Position numbers and translations under genes: made by a program. From the NCBI RefSeq assembly GCF_030315745.1, contig NZ_JASXSH010000003.1, positions 186,001-250,000 of the forward strand: a stretch of DNA of 64,000 nt, given 5' to 3'. This DNA is from Gordonia heveisoli (GTDB lineage Bacteria; Actinomycetota; Actinomycetes; Mycobacteriales; Mycobacteriaceae). Below, in pieces: positions 36,714 to 45,765 of the stretch (positions are counted from its first letter, which is position 1; each line of letters begins with the position of its first letter). The notes below the pieces were generated by a model. The model made no database searches and had not been told where the DNA came from. It saw only the letters and a list, made by a program, of their open reading frames with translations.

Positions 36714-37814
36714 TCAGGGAGCCATATCCACCCATCCGACAAAACCAGACGGATCATGGCGGCCGAGATTCGCGTGCTCGAACAGGCCCCATCCCACGTC
36801 ACCGTCGCATGTCGCCTTGGCGACGTGGTCGATGGTTCCGTACGGCAACATCTGACGATAGTGCTCGTCGCCCAGATCGATGGAATTCGCGAACGACCAG
36901 TCGCGCCCCTTCCACTGCCCATGCACCCACGTCGGGTCGCCGATGTAACCGCAACCGCGACAGATGTTGACGTGCGTGCCGGGCTCGACATCGACGACGA
37001 CCGGTTCGCCGGCCGGGGTGGTCAGGTGAATTCGTGCGTGCACCGGCATCCGCGTCCCCGACCGATACGTGCATTCGATTCTGGGCCAGCCCAATTGCTC
37101 GACGCGCCCGTCCTGGAACACCCGCGTCGCGTGATTGAGCGTGCGATACCCGTCGGGATTCTCCTGCGCGATGACCACCAGCATGTAGTCGTCGAATCGC
37201 AGGGGGACGTAGGTCCACCAATGTCCCTCACGCACCTCGTCGGCCCGCCGTCCGGCCGGGTCCGGATCGCCGCTGGGCCTGATCCCCCAGGATCTGTCTC
37301 GACTGCCCAGCCACACACTGGGATCGACGACCGTCTCCTCACCGAAGGCGAGCAGCGTGCCCGACCAGGTACCCACCTGCGCGAAGCGCGTCGCCTCCAG
37401 GATCGGCCGCGGGCCGTCCATCGTGGTGTGCATTTCCTCGAGGACGGCGTCGAAGCTGCCGTCCCAGGTCAGGTCGAAACCTAGCGCCTCATGCTCGCAG
37501 ATGACCCGCACCCGCTGCAGCGGCTCGATCACCTCGATCCGATAGCCACCGACACGCGACTCGGTGTCGCGCTGATCGTAGGCGTCGGAGAACCGGACCA
37601 CGTGTTGCTGCTCTCCCCGACGGACGGTGGCGAACGCGTCGACCACACCGAGGTTGGGATACACCCCGAAGCCGGTGATGACAAGGGTGCCACCGTCGCG
37701 GTTGTGGGCGTTGAAGTAGTTGCGGTCGTAGAAGTTTCGGTCGGTCGTCGCAGTGCGAGCCATCGACAGCGGCGCCTGGTGGACCGGATACTCGTCGAGC
37801 CGGTGCGGCTTCAC
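36714..37814 (-). CDS. Uncharacterised lipocalin/CrtC-like protein
   Basis: 366 residues from GTG 37814 (GGAG 7 nt upstream; overlaps the upstream stop by 4 bp). It is beta-rich, with paired segments such as DGGTLVITGFGVYPNLGVVDAFATVRRGEQQHVVRFSDAYD and, in the second half, DDYMLVVIAQENPDGYRTLNHATRV. This fits a two-barrel layout resembling hydroxyneurosporene-synthase/AttH-type proteins. The C-terminal region has CRGCGYIGDPTWVHGQWKGRDW. In these bacteria it commonly pairs with a phosphotransferase gene, as here. The function is not known; a hydrophobic ligand is a guess. Confidence 0.6.
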   Translation of the reverse strand: MKPHRLDEYPVHQAPLSMARTATTDRNFYDRNYFNAHNRDGGTLVITGFGVYPNLGVVDAFATVRRGEQQHVVRFSDAYDQRDTESRVGGYRIEVIEPLQRVRVICEHEALGFDLTWDGSFDAVLEEMHTTMDGPRPILEATRFAQVGTWSGTLLAFGEETVVDPSVWLGSRDRSWGIRPSGDPDPAGRRADEVREGHWWTYVPLRFDDYMLVVIAQENPDGYRTLNHATRVFQDGRVEQLGWPRIECTYRSGTRMPVHARIHLTTPAGEPVVVDVEPGTHVNICRGCGYIGDPTWVHGQWKGRDWSFANSIDLGDEHYRQMLPYGTIDHVAKATCDGDVGWGLFEHANLGRHDPSGFVGWVDMAP

Positions 37815-38959
37815 TTCTTCTCCCACTCGTAGGTGCCGTCGAGGATCGCGGCCAACATCGGATGGTGCAGGACATAGTGGTCGGGATCGTCATGCGGTTC
37901 GACCTCGCCGAAATGAATACGGCGCCGGTCGACCTGACTCATGACGATGCCGTGCCGCAGCGCGGCGTACACCAGGTAGAAGTCGAGATCCCGGACGGTG
38001 CGGCCGGTCTCGCCTTCATACTGGGCGACAACGTCGGATACGCGGAACATGTCCGGTAGTCCGGGAAAATCGAAGGCCTCCGCGAGATCCTGAAACATCC
38101 GGTGAAAGAACAGGAACCACCCAAGATCGAGTTCGGGGGGACCGATCGTCGCCATCTCCCAGTCGAGGACCGCGTCCGCTTCGGTGCCGTCGAACATGAT
38201 GTTGCCGATGCGGGCATCGCCCCAGCAGAGCACGTCGTCGCTCAGCTCGGCAGGCCAGTGCGCTTCCAGCCAGTCGAAAGTTTTTTCCAACAGCGGTATT
38301 CGCAGCCCGTCCGCGCGACGGGTCCACTCGTAGTAGACACGCTGGTCTTCGAAGTGCCGACGCAGACTCGATACGTCGCGCGGCCCGGCCAGTCGTTCGA
38401 CGCGCTCGGAAGGGGTCCGCATCGAGTGCAACTGGGTGAGCACGTGGACCGCGGACTCCTGAACCGCGCGTCGGCTGTCGGCATCCATCTCGAACAGCCA
38501 CCCGCCGAACACATACGGCGGATTGTCGACCGGCACAACACCCTGCACCTGTTCCATCACCAGGAACGGGACGCCCAGCACCTCCGGTGAGGTCTCCACC
38601 CACAGCACGGCCGGTACCGGAAGCGTGGTGTGCTCGGCGACTGCGCGCATGACCTGGAACTGCAGGTCGATGTCGTAGTCGGGGAATACGGGAAAGGCCG
38701 ATTCTTCCGGGGCGAGGCGCGCCACCAATGCACTTGTGGTCGCCTCACTGCCGACCACCCACGTCGCGTCGAACAGGATCGAAATGCTCGACATCCCCGA
38801 ATGTCCCGGGCGACGCAGGTTGTTGATCACTGGGCGATCGTCGGTGCCGAGGAGATCGCCGAGCGCGGACGCCAGACGCTCGCCGGTCGCGTCGAGATCG
38901 GTTTCGGTGGTGCGAATCTGGGCCTCCGCACCGTCTGGCACCGACGTTTGATCGGACAC
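37811..38959 (-). CDS. Phosphotransferase family protein (APH/choline-kinase fold)
   Basis: 382 residues from GTG 38959 (AGAGGGGG upstream; a longer frame to 39043 exists). The kinase-fold core is visible: LCWGDARIGNIMFD replaces the usual HGD-x4-N catalytic loop (Trp for His), and VLDWEMATIGPPELDLGW is the metal-binding D-W-E loop. It belongs to the branch related to the N-terminal domain of ACAD10/11, which phosphorylates hydroxyacyl compounds. It forms a coupled pair with the downstream lipocalin-like gene. The substrate is unknown; a role in 4-hydroxy-acid or steroid/lipid breakdown is inference. Confidence 0.82.
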   Translation of the reverse strand: MSDQTSVPDGAEAQIRTTETDLDATGERLASALGDLLGTDDRPVINNLRRPGHSGMSSISILFDATWVVGSEATTSALVARLAPEESAFPVFPDYDIDLQFQVMRAVAEHTTLPVPAVLWVETSPEVLGVPFLVMEQVQGVVPVDNPPYVFGGWLFEMDADSRRAVQESAVHVLTQLHSMRTPSERVERLAGPRDVSSLRRHFEDQRVYYEWTRRADGLRIPLLEKTFDWLEAHWPAELSDDVLCWGDARIGNIMFDGTEADAVLDWEMATIGPPELDLGWFLFFHRMFQDLAEAFDFPGLPDMFRVSDVVAQYEGETGRTVRDLDFYLVYAALRHGIVMSQVDRRRIHFGEVEPHDDPDHYVLHHPMLAAILDGTYEWEKK

Positions 38960-39268
38960 TGCGCACCCCCTCTGGTGAACCGGGCCAGGACGCACGTCTC
39001 TAGGGGACTCCCGAACGCGCCGCCACTCTGGACGTGAGAGCAAACTTAGACGTTAATCTATATTTATGCGGCGAAATCGCGAGTCTCACCGAAGCCGGTG
39101 GTCGAACACCGCGTGCGGCCCGACGTCGCCGGTCGAGCTTCAGACAATGACGGACAACCGGGGACACGCCGGTCGCCGTATGCCGACCCGACCCGCACCG
39201 GACCGCTCTCTAGGATCTAGCTTCTAGGGATCCACCTCCCACGGAGGTCGAACGGTCGAGAACGAGGG
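38960..39268. other. Intergenic region (309 bp) with AT-rich patches
   Basis: It lies between the divergent phosphotransferase and TetR genes. An AT-rich patch at 39046-39068 contains TAGACGTTAATCTA (4-bp dyad) and TATATTTAT, probably promoter DNA for the minus-strand operon. At 39209-39232 three CTAG sites occur within 20 bp (TCTAGGATCTAGCTTCTAGG), striking in high-GC DNA. No open frame with proper codon use is seen. Confidence 0.5.
39211..39216 (+). promoter_or_regulatory. Possible -10 of the tetR at 39269
   Basis: TAGGAT lies within the CTAG-rich cluster. The direct near-repeat CTAGGATC/CTAGGGATC around it may be the regulator's own binding site. Confidence 0.35.
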
Positions 39269-39883
39269 ATGACGAGGACGATGGGTACCCACGCGACGGG
39301 GCGCCGGGAGCGCAACAAGCTCCAGACGCGGGCACGACTACTCGAGGCGGCGCGACACCTGCTCAACGCCGACGACAGTGCTGCGACCGTCGAGCAGATC
39401 GCCGACCGCGCCGAGGTCTCACGCGCCACATTCTTCAACTATTTCCCGAGTAAAGACGACCTGATGACGGCGCTGTACGGCGAACATATCGAAGCCTTCA
39501 CCGCGAAGGTCGACGAGGTGCTCGCCATCGACATGACCACCCGTGATCGGATCCTCGCGATCTTCACCGATTTCATCAGGGAATCGACCGTACTTCCCCG
39601 ATATATGCGCGCTTTCACCGGGGAGATCGAGCGGATCTCGTCGTCGGCTCCCGAGGTTCTCGCGCAGCGCGGCAACGAGTTCATGCACCAGATCGAGCGC
39701 GTCCTCGTGGCGGGTGCCGAGCAGAACGAACTGCGCGCCGACTACGACATCGACTTCCTCTGCCGCATGGTCGCGGCAATCTACCTGTCGAGCATCAGGT
39801 ACTGGGCCCAGGATCCGCGTTTCGACCTCGCCCAGAGTTTCGCCGAGGCCGGACGGTTCGCCGCCGAATCGGTGACCCGCTGA
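39269..39883 (+). CDS. TetR-family transcriptional regulator
   Basis: 204 residues. The HTH domain ATVEQIADRAEVSRATFFNYFPSKDDLMTALY has FFNYF in place of the usual YYHF, common in fatty-acid/efflux-type TetR proteins. The C-terminal domain is helical. ATG 39269 and ATG 39281 are both possible; GAGG precedes the latter by 4 nt. It lies between the divergent phosphotransferase operon and the alkyl-sulfatase gene downstream, and could control either. Confidence 0.88.
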   Translation: MTRTMGTHATGRRERNKLQTRARLLEAARHLLNADDSAATVEQIADRAEVSRATFFNYFPSKDDLMTALYGEHIEAFTAKVDEVLAIDMTTRDRILAIFTDFIRESTVLPRYMRAFTGEIERISSSAPEVLAQRGNEFMHQIERVLVAGAEQNELRADYDIDFLCRMVAAIYLSSIRYWAQDPRFDLAQSFAEAGRFAAESVTR

Positions 39884-40008
39884 CCCGACGCCGGAAATAG
39901 CCGACGATCACGGCGGGTTTCACCAAGCCGCACATGCCGTCCGCCGACGCCTCTAGGCTGGTCACGCACCCGCCTACAGATGCCGAACACTGCGAACGGA
40001 GTCCCGTG

Positions 40009-41814
40009 ATGTCACCAGATCCCGGCGATCGAACCGACTTCGACGATGCCACACGAGGTTTCATCGCCACCCTCGACCCGGTGCGCATCACCGACCCGTC
40101 CGGGCGCGTCGTCTTCGACCTCACCCGTTACAGCTTCCTCACCGGGGAGGCCCCGGACACCGTCGACCCGAGCCTGTGGCGCCAAGCCCAACTCTGTCTG
40201 ACCAATGGGCTGTTCGAGGTGGCGAATGGGATCTATCAGGTCCGCGGCTTCGACATCGCCAACATGACGATCGTCGAGGGGGACACCGGCATCATCGTCA
40301 TCGATCCGTTGGTGTCGGCCGAGTGTGCCGCAGCCGCCATGGACCTCTATCGCACCCACCGCGGGGCCCGCGCAGTCACCGGCGTCATCTACACCCACTG
40401 TCATGTCGACCATTTCGGTGGTGTCCACGGCATCCTGCCCGACGATCCCACGGGCATCCCGATTCTCGCCCCGGAAGGTTTCCTCGACCACGCGGTGTCG
40501 GAGAACGTCTATGCCGGGCCGGCGATGAACCGCCGCGCTTCCTACATGTACGGGAACGTGGTCGGCGCCGGGCCTCGTGGACAGGTGAGTACCGGGTTGG
40601 GAATCGCGGTCTCGGAGGGTTCGGTTGGCCTGGTGCCGCCGACCCTCGACATCACCAGGACCGGGCAGGAGGAAGTGCTGGACGGGGTGCGCATCGCCTT
40701 TCAGGTCACGCCGGGCACCGAGGCGCCGGCCGAGATGAACTTCCTGTTTCCCGATCGCCGCGCACTATGCCTCGCCGAGAACGCCACCCACAACCTGCAC
40801 AACTTGCTGACACTGCGCGGCGCGCAGGTTCGCGACCCCCGGCTGTGGGCGCGCTACCTCGACGACGCCATCGAGATGTTCAGTGCCGACACCGATGTCG
40901 TCTTCGCCTCACACCACTGGCCGACATGGGGTCACGACCGGATCGTGCGCTACCTGACACAGCAGCGTGACATGTACGCCTACCTCCACGATCAGACGCT
41001 ACGCATGCTCAACTCGGGTGCGACCGGAATCGAGATCGCCGAGAACTTCGTGCTGCCAACCGAACTCGACGACGCGTGGCATGTGCGCGGCTACTATGGC
41101 TCGGTCAGCCACAACGTCAAGGCGATCTATCAACGGTATCTGGGTTGGTTCGACGGACATCCGGCTTCCTTGTGGCAGCACCCGCCGGCCGCGGCCGCGG
41201 CGCGCTATGCCGAGCTCGTCGGCGGAGTCGACAATCTCGTGACCTCGGCCCGCGACTTCGCCGCCCGGGGCGATCTCCGGTTCGCCGCCGAACTGCTCCG
41301 CCACGCAGTCTTCGCCGACGCCGGACACGACGAGGCAAAGCTCGCGCTCGCCGAGGTCTTCGAGCAGCTCGGTTTCGGCTGCGAGAACGCCACGTGGCGT
41401 GGGTTCTATCTCTCCGGCGCGCATGAACTGCGCCACGGCATCACACCCCCGCCGATCAACACCAGCGGAGGCATCGCCACAGCCCTGAGCCTGGAACAAC
41501 TCTTCGATGCCATCGCCATACGGATCGACGGCCCCCGCGCCGCGACCGACGCCTTCGTGATCCGGTGGACCTTCACCGATTCCGGCACGATCGTGCGCAG
41601 CGCGTTGTCCAACGGGGTCCTGTTCCAGACCTACAACCCCCGAACGCCGATCGTCGCCGATCTGGCGGTGGAGCTGACCAAACCCTCCTTCATCGGCCTG
41701 CTGACGACCGGCTCCGCGGAGGGCATCACGACATCCGGTGATGCGACCGTCCTGACCAGGCTCGTCGGTCTACTGGAGACCCCCGACACCGCGTTTCCGA
41801 TCGTCACACCCTGA
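40009..41814 (+). CDS. Alkyl sulfatase, SdsA1-like metallo-beta-lactamase-fold enzyme
   Basis: 601 residues. The metallo-beta-lactamase zinc motif is THCHVDHFGG (near residue 127). Other ligands lie in the FPDRRALCLAENATHNLHNLLTLRGAQVRD and FASHHWPTWG regions, all typical of the SdsA/YjcS alkyl-sulfatase family. A central dimerisation domain and a C-terminal SCP2-like domain (LEQLFDAIAIRIDGPRA...) follow in the usual order. It hydrolyses alkyl sulfates such as SDS to alcohol and sulfate. No secretion signal is visible, so it probably acts inside the cell. CGGAG 7 nt before ATG 40009 sets the start. Confidence 0.92.
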   Translation: MSPDPGDRTDFDDATRGFIATLDPVRITDPSGRVVFDLTRYSFLTGEAPDTVDPSLWRQAQLCLTNGLFEVANGIYQVRGFDIANMTIVEGDTGIIVIDPLVSAECAAAAMDLYRTHRGARAVTGVIYTHCHVDHFGGVHGILPDDPTGIPILAPEGFLDHAVSENVYAGPAMNRRASYMYGNVVGAGPRGQVSTGLGIAVSEGSVGLVPPTLDITRTGQEEVLDGVRIAFQVTPGTEAPAEMNFLFPDRRALCLAENATHNLHNLLTLRGAQVRDPRLWARYLDDAIEMFSADTDVVFASHHWPTWGHDRIVRYLTQQRDMYAYLHDQTLRMLNSGATGIEIAENFVLPTELDDAWHVRGYYGSVSHNVKAIYQRYLGWFDGHPASLWQHPPAAAAARYAELVGGVDNLVTSARDFAARGDLRFAAELLRHAVFADAGHDEAKLALAEVFEQLGFGCENATWRGFYLSGAHELRHGITPPPINTSGGIATALSLEQLFDAIAIRIDGPRAATDAFVIRWTFTDSGTIVRSALSNGVLFQTYNPRTPIVADLAVELTKPSFIGLLTTGSAEGITTSGDATVLTRLVGLLETPDTAFPIVTP

Positions 41815-41841
41815 CGTCCGACGCCACCGGGTCGGCCGGTC

Positions 41842-42633
41842 TCAGACCCGACCACGTGCGGCATTGGCGACGGCCGGCACCTCAAAAGGACCGTGCCCCA
41901 AACGATTCAAGCATGCGCGGCGAAGCTCCCGGCGTTCCTCGTCGGTGATCGAGGCCACGGACTCGCCGATGGGCCCAACCCCGTGCTGGTAGGGCTCCCA
42001 CCAGTCGTCGAAGGTCTCGAACACCACGGACACCGTCAATTCGGTGCCCTGGACGTCGCGGAGTCCGCTGTCGGCGAGAATACGGCGCAGCTCCTCTCCA
42101 GAGCTCCCCGGAAGCATCGTCTCGTCGATATGGGACAAACCGACATCGGCGAAGGCGTGCCAGATCGGAGCCATCGGCGGCCGTCCGCCTGCGAGGTCCC
42201 AGACCGTTGCCGCGACCACCCCGCCGGGGACGGTGACGCGTGCCGCCTCGGTCATACCCGCCCACGGATCGGGCATGAAGGTGACGACCAGATTGGATCC
42301 GACGACGTCGAAGGTGTCATCGTCGAAGGGGAGTGGCACCGCGCCCGACCGGCGCACATCGACACCCGGCGCCGCCGCCTTGCACGCAGCGACGAACGGC
42401 TCCGACGGGTCGACCGCCGTGACCGCTTCCGCGCCGACGCGGCCAACGAGGTCCACGGTCCACTGTCCGGGGCCGCACCCGACATCGAGCACCCGCTGTC
42501 CGGATTCGATCTGCAGCCAGTCGCTGAACTCGGCGGCCAGGGGTCGCGAGAAGCGACCCATGAACCGTTCGTATGCCCCGGCGGCTACCTCGAAGCTCAC
42601 CGGAACAACGGTACGCCGACTGACCTGCGACAA
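41842..42633 (-). CDS. Class I SAM-dependent methyltransferase
   Basis: 263 residues from the upstream start; GTG 42600 (VSFEVAAGAYERFMGRFS) is an equally good start giving 252. Motif I is VLDVGCGPGQWTVDL, motif II is AVDPSEPFV, followed by PLPFDDDTFDVVGSNLVVTFMPDPW and EAARVTVPGGVVAATVW, the UbiE/methyltransferase-11 pattern. The substrate is unknown. It is minus-strand, convergent with the alkyl sulfatase gene. Confidence 0.9.
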   Translation of the reverse strand: MSQVSRRTVVPVSFEVAAGAYERFMGRFSRPLAAEFSDWLQIESGQRVLDVGCGPGQWTVDLVGRVGAEAVTAVDPSEPFVAACKAAAPGVDVRRSGAVPLPFDDDTFDVVGSNLVVTFMPDPWAGMTEAARVTVPGGVVAATVWDLAGGRPPMAPIWHAFADVGLSHIDETMLPGSSGEELRRILADSGLRDVQGTELTVSVVFETFDDWWEPYQHGVGPIGESVASITDEERRELRRACLNRLGHGPFEVPAVANAARGRV

Positions 42634-42669
42634 CCAGACCCCGAACCCTGCATTTCCAGCGGCCTGCGC

Positions 42670-43329
42670 TCAGCGGCGCCCCGCGCGCAGGGCGTCGGTG
42701 ACCGATGTGAACATCACCGACTTGATAGCGCCAACAGTTCCCTTGTCCTTACCGAGGATCGGGGTGACGCGTTCGATGGCGGCATCCACCAACGACGCCT
42801 CGTCGACCGCCCGCTCGGCGATGCCGGCCGCCACCGCGTCGGGCCCGCCATAGCGACGACCGGTAGTCATCGCCTCGACCGCATGCTGCGGAGTCAACTT
42901 GTTCTGGATCAGCGCGGCCATACCCGGTGTGAACGGGATGTTGATGTCGGCCTCCGGGAAGCAGTAGAAGCCGCGGTCCGCGCGCATCACCCGGAAATCA
43001 TGGGCGATGGCGACCATGGCCCCCGCCCCGAACGCATGTCCGTTGATCGCGGCGACGGTCGGGATCCCGAAGGTGAGAATGCGGGCGAACAGCGCATGCA
43101 CTTGGTCGACGTACCAATCGGCGCGATCGCCGTTGGCCAGCAGCCAGTCGAGGTCGAGTCCGTTGCTGTAGAACTTGCCGTCTCCTATGGTGATCAATGC
43201 CTGTGCGTTACTTTCGATCTCGTCCAAAAGCTGGTTGACCTGGGCAAGCCAGTCGGGCGAGAATCGGTTTTCGTCGGCTCCGAGCGTGAGCACGGCAATC
43301 GTCTCCCGGTACTCGATGCTTGCAGTCAT
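42670..43329 (-). CDS. Enoyl-CoA hydratase/isomerase-family protein
   Basis: 219 residues, slightly short for the crotonase family (about 250). The oxyanion-hole motifs are DGKFYSNGLDLDWL and AINGHAFGAGAMVAIAHDFRVM. The catalytic-Glu region is replaced by FPEADINIPFTPGMAALIQ, as in delta3-delta2-enoyl-CoA isomerase-like members. ATG 43329 follows directly from the upstream TetR gene's TGA (TGATG), so the two are co-translated. It probably acts on an acyl-CoA made by the divergent ligase. Confidence 0.85.
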   Translation of the reverse strand: MTASIEYRETIAVLTLGADENRFSPDWLAQVNQLLDEIESNAQALITIGDGKFYSNGLDLDWLLANGDRADWYVDQVHALFARILTFGIPTVAAINGHAFGAGAMVAIAHDFRVMRADRGFYCFPEADINIPFTPGMAALIQNKLTPQHAVEAMTTGRRYGGPDAVAAGIAERAVDEASLVDAAIERVTPILGKDKGTVGAIKSVMFTSVTDALRAGRR

Positions 43330-43997
43330 CAGCGACGTCCCTTCGTCTGTGTCTGTGATGAGCCCGCCCCAACGGTCGGGGCGGGCGGTTCGATTACGGC
43401 CACGGCGCGGACCGCGGCGGCCAGTCGTGCGCGCACCGCGGCATCCGGCTCGCGACGGCCGCGCAGCAGTAGGGCAGCAGGCAGTTCGACGACACAGTCG
43501 CGCACAGCGTCGACCGCGCTCGCATCGGCACGATCCCATAGCGAACGCGCCAGGCGGACGAACAATTCGACAAGGACCCGGTCGAGGTCGCCGAGCGCCG
43601 CGGCGGTCTCCGCCGGGATGTCCGCCGCACCGAGCAGGTCGGCCCGCCGCACCGACAGCAGGAATCGTCCAGAGGTGGGAGCGTCGAGCAGGAATTGGGC
43701 AGGCGCATCGGCCGCCGCGACGATCGCGCCGAGCGCTCCCTCCGATCCGCCTTCGGCATCTGCGAAGGCGGCGTCGACGGCCGCCCGCTGCGTCTGCAGG
43801 AAGCGGTGGGCGGCGCGCACCCAGACGTGGCCGACCAGCCCGGACCGGGAACCGAATGCGTGATAGATGGCACCGTTGGACATGCCCGTCGACTCGGAGA
43901 GTGCGCGCACGGTGATCGCGGCCGGTCCGTGGTCGACAGCCAATGACTCGGTCACGTCCATGAGGTGCTCAAGATCGTGGGTCCGGGGGCGCGGCAT
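43329..43997 (-). CDS. TetR-family transcriptional regulator
   Basis: 222 residues. The HTH is AAITVRALSESTGMSNGAIYHAFGSRSGLVGHVW. Start ATG 43997 has a TATTGT -10 6 nt upstream (leaderless). That -10 overlaps a perfect 10-bp inverted repeat, so the protein very probably represses itself and the divergent acyl-CoA ligase. It is co-transcribed with the enoyl-CoA hydratase. Together they form a small acyl-CoA catabolic unit. Confidence 0.9.
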   Translation of the reverse strand: MPRPRTHDLEHLMDVTESLAVDHGPAAITVRALSESTGMSNGAIYHAFGSRSGLVGHVWVRAAHRFLQTQRAAVDAAFADAEGGSEGALGAIVAAADAPAQFLLDAPTSGRFLLSVRRADLLGAADIPAETAAALGDLDRVLVELFVRLARSLWDRADASAVDAVRDCVVELPAALLLRGRREPDAAVRARLAAAVRAVAVIEPPAPTVGAGSSQTQTKGRR

Positions 43998-44003
43998 GAC
44001 CGA

Positions 44004-44009
44004 ACAATA
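44004..44009 (-). promoter_or_regulatory. -10 element, leaderless start of tetR (43329-43997)
   Basis: TATTGT on the minus strand, 6 nt before the ATG at 43997. It overlaps the operator. Confidence 0.5.
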
Positions 44010-44030
44010 ACAGAGCGACTGCTCTGTTAT
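44007..44030. promoter_or_regulatory. TetR operator (24-bp inverted repeat)
   Basis: ATAACAGAGC, 4 nt, GCTCTGTTAT: perfect 10-bp arms between the tetR-hydratase operon and the acyl-CoA ligase gene. Confidence 0.75.
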
Positions 44031-44134
44031 AGCTTTCGGCCGCCGATGCCACGGTTCGATCTATGGTGTGACACAGGGCACAGACATGGGGAGACCAGTG
44101 GGTCGTGCCGACTGCTCACGGACCAGGGAGAACG

Positions 44135-45738
44135 ATGACCGCGACCGCCGAACCGACGAGTGATCTCACGACCGAACCGCTGCGTTCGCGCCGTAACCAT
44201 TGGAACAATCAGATACGCCGACATGCCTTCATGACGCCAGACACCGTGGCGATCAAGTACCTCGACCGCGCGACGACGTGGCGTGAACTCGACGAGCGCT
44301 CACATGCTTTCGCAGCCGCATTACACCGTCGGGGAGTCGGTTTCGGCGATCGGGTCCTGATGATCCTGCTCAATCGCACCGAATACCTCGAAGCCATCCT
44401 CGGCGCCAATCTGATCGGCGCGATACCGGTGCCGGTCAACTTTCGGATGAGTCCAGGCGAGGTCGCCTATCTGGTCCGCGACAGTGGCGCCCGAGTCGTC
44501 GTCACCGAGCAACTGCTCGCGCCCCTCGCCGACGCGGCGACTGCTGCGACCGGCCTGATCGAGACCACCATCGTCGTCGACGCCGACGACGATGCCGGGC
44601 ACCTGGACTACGAGACGCTGCTGGCCGAGGACGGTCCGCCGATTCCGGACATCGATGTGCCCGAGGACACCGTCTCACTCATCATGTACACCTCGGGTAC
44701 CACCGGAAAGCCCAAGGGCGCCATGCTTACCCACCAGAACCTCCACGCCCAGGCGGTGACCACGATCGCCTCCACTGCGGGCGATACCGACGATATCGCC
44801 TCGGTCGTCCCGCCGATCTTCCACATCGCCGGCATCGGCGCCTTCACCCCGGTCTTCTACCGGGGAATCCGCTCGATCATCCATCCGCTCGGTGCGTTCG
44901 ACGCCGAGAAAATGCTCGATGCGATGGAACGTGAGGGAACCACGTCGGTCTTCATGGTCCAGCACAGTGGCAGGCGATCTGCGCGGCGCAGCAGGCGAAT
45001 CCGCGAGATCTCAAACTGCGCACCATCACCTGGGGCGCGGCACCGGCCTCGGATTCGGTGCTGAACGCAATGAACGAGACCTTCCCGACCGCCGCCAACA
45101 TGACGGCCTTCGGCCAGACCGAGATGTCGCCGGTCACCTGCCTTCTCGAGGGTAAAGACGCGCTACGCAAGATCGGTTCGGTCGGCAAGGTGGTGCCATC
45201 GGTTACCGCACGAATCGTCGACCCGCTGATGAACGACGTGAAACCGGGCGAGGTCGGTGAGATCGTCTACCGTGGGCCCGGTTTGATGAAGGGCTACTGG
45301 CAGAATCCGCAAGCCACCGCCGACGCTTTCCGCGGCGGCTGGTTTCATTCCGGCGACCTGGTGCGCCAGGACGACGAAGGTTTCCTCTACGTCGTCGACC
45401 GGGCGAAAGACATGATCATCTCCGGCGGTGAGAACATCTACTGTGCCGAGGTCGAGAATGTCCTGTTCTCCCACCCGAGCATTCTCGAGGCGGCGATAAT
45501 CGGTCGCGCACACGAGAAGTGGGGTGAGGTTCCGGTGGCGGTCGTCGTACTCGCCGAAGGTGTCGACGATCTCACGCTTGACGACATGGCGCCGTACCTG
45601 AACGAGAATCTCGCACGCTTCAAACACCCCAAGGAGCTCATCATCATCGATGAGTTGCCGAGAAATGCCGGCGGTAAAGTGGTCAAACCTCGGCTCCGAG
45701 AAGCCTACGGCAGCAAGGATGTCGGCCTCGAGCGCTGA
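44135..45738 (+). pseudogene. Acyl-CoA synthetase (AMP-binding), single-base frameshift
   Basis: ATG 44135 (GGGAGAA upstream) begins a normal ANL-superfamily ligase with AMP-binding loop YTSGTTGKPKGAML. After TSVFMV, at about 44957-44960, the frame shifts. One extra C (GTCCCAGCACAG instead of GTCCAGCACAG) would restore VPAQWQAICAAQQ and join it to the second frame. That frame holds the rest of the enzyme: TWGAAPAS, FGQTEMSP, GGWFHSGDL, the RAKDMIISGGENIY hinge and the catalytic GGKVVK Lys region. As read, the protein is split into two pieces (stop at 45064). It is a real recent mutation or an assembly error. The divergent TetR operator suggests regulated expression. Confidence 0.85.
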
Positions 45739-45765
45739 GGACCCACGACCGCGACGCGCAGCGCG

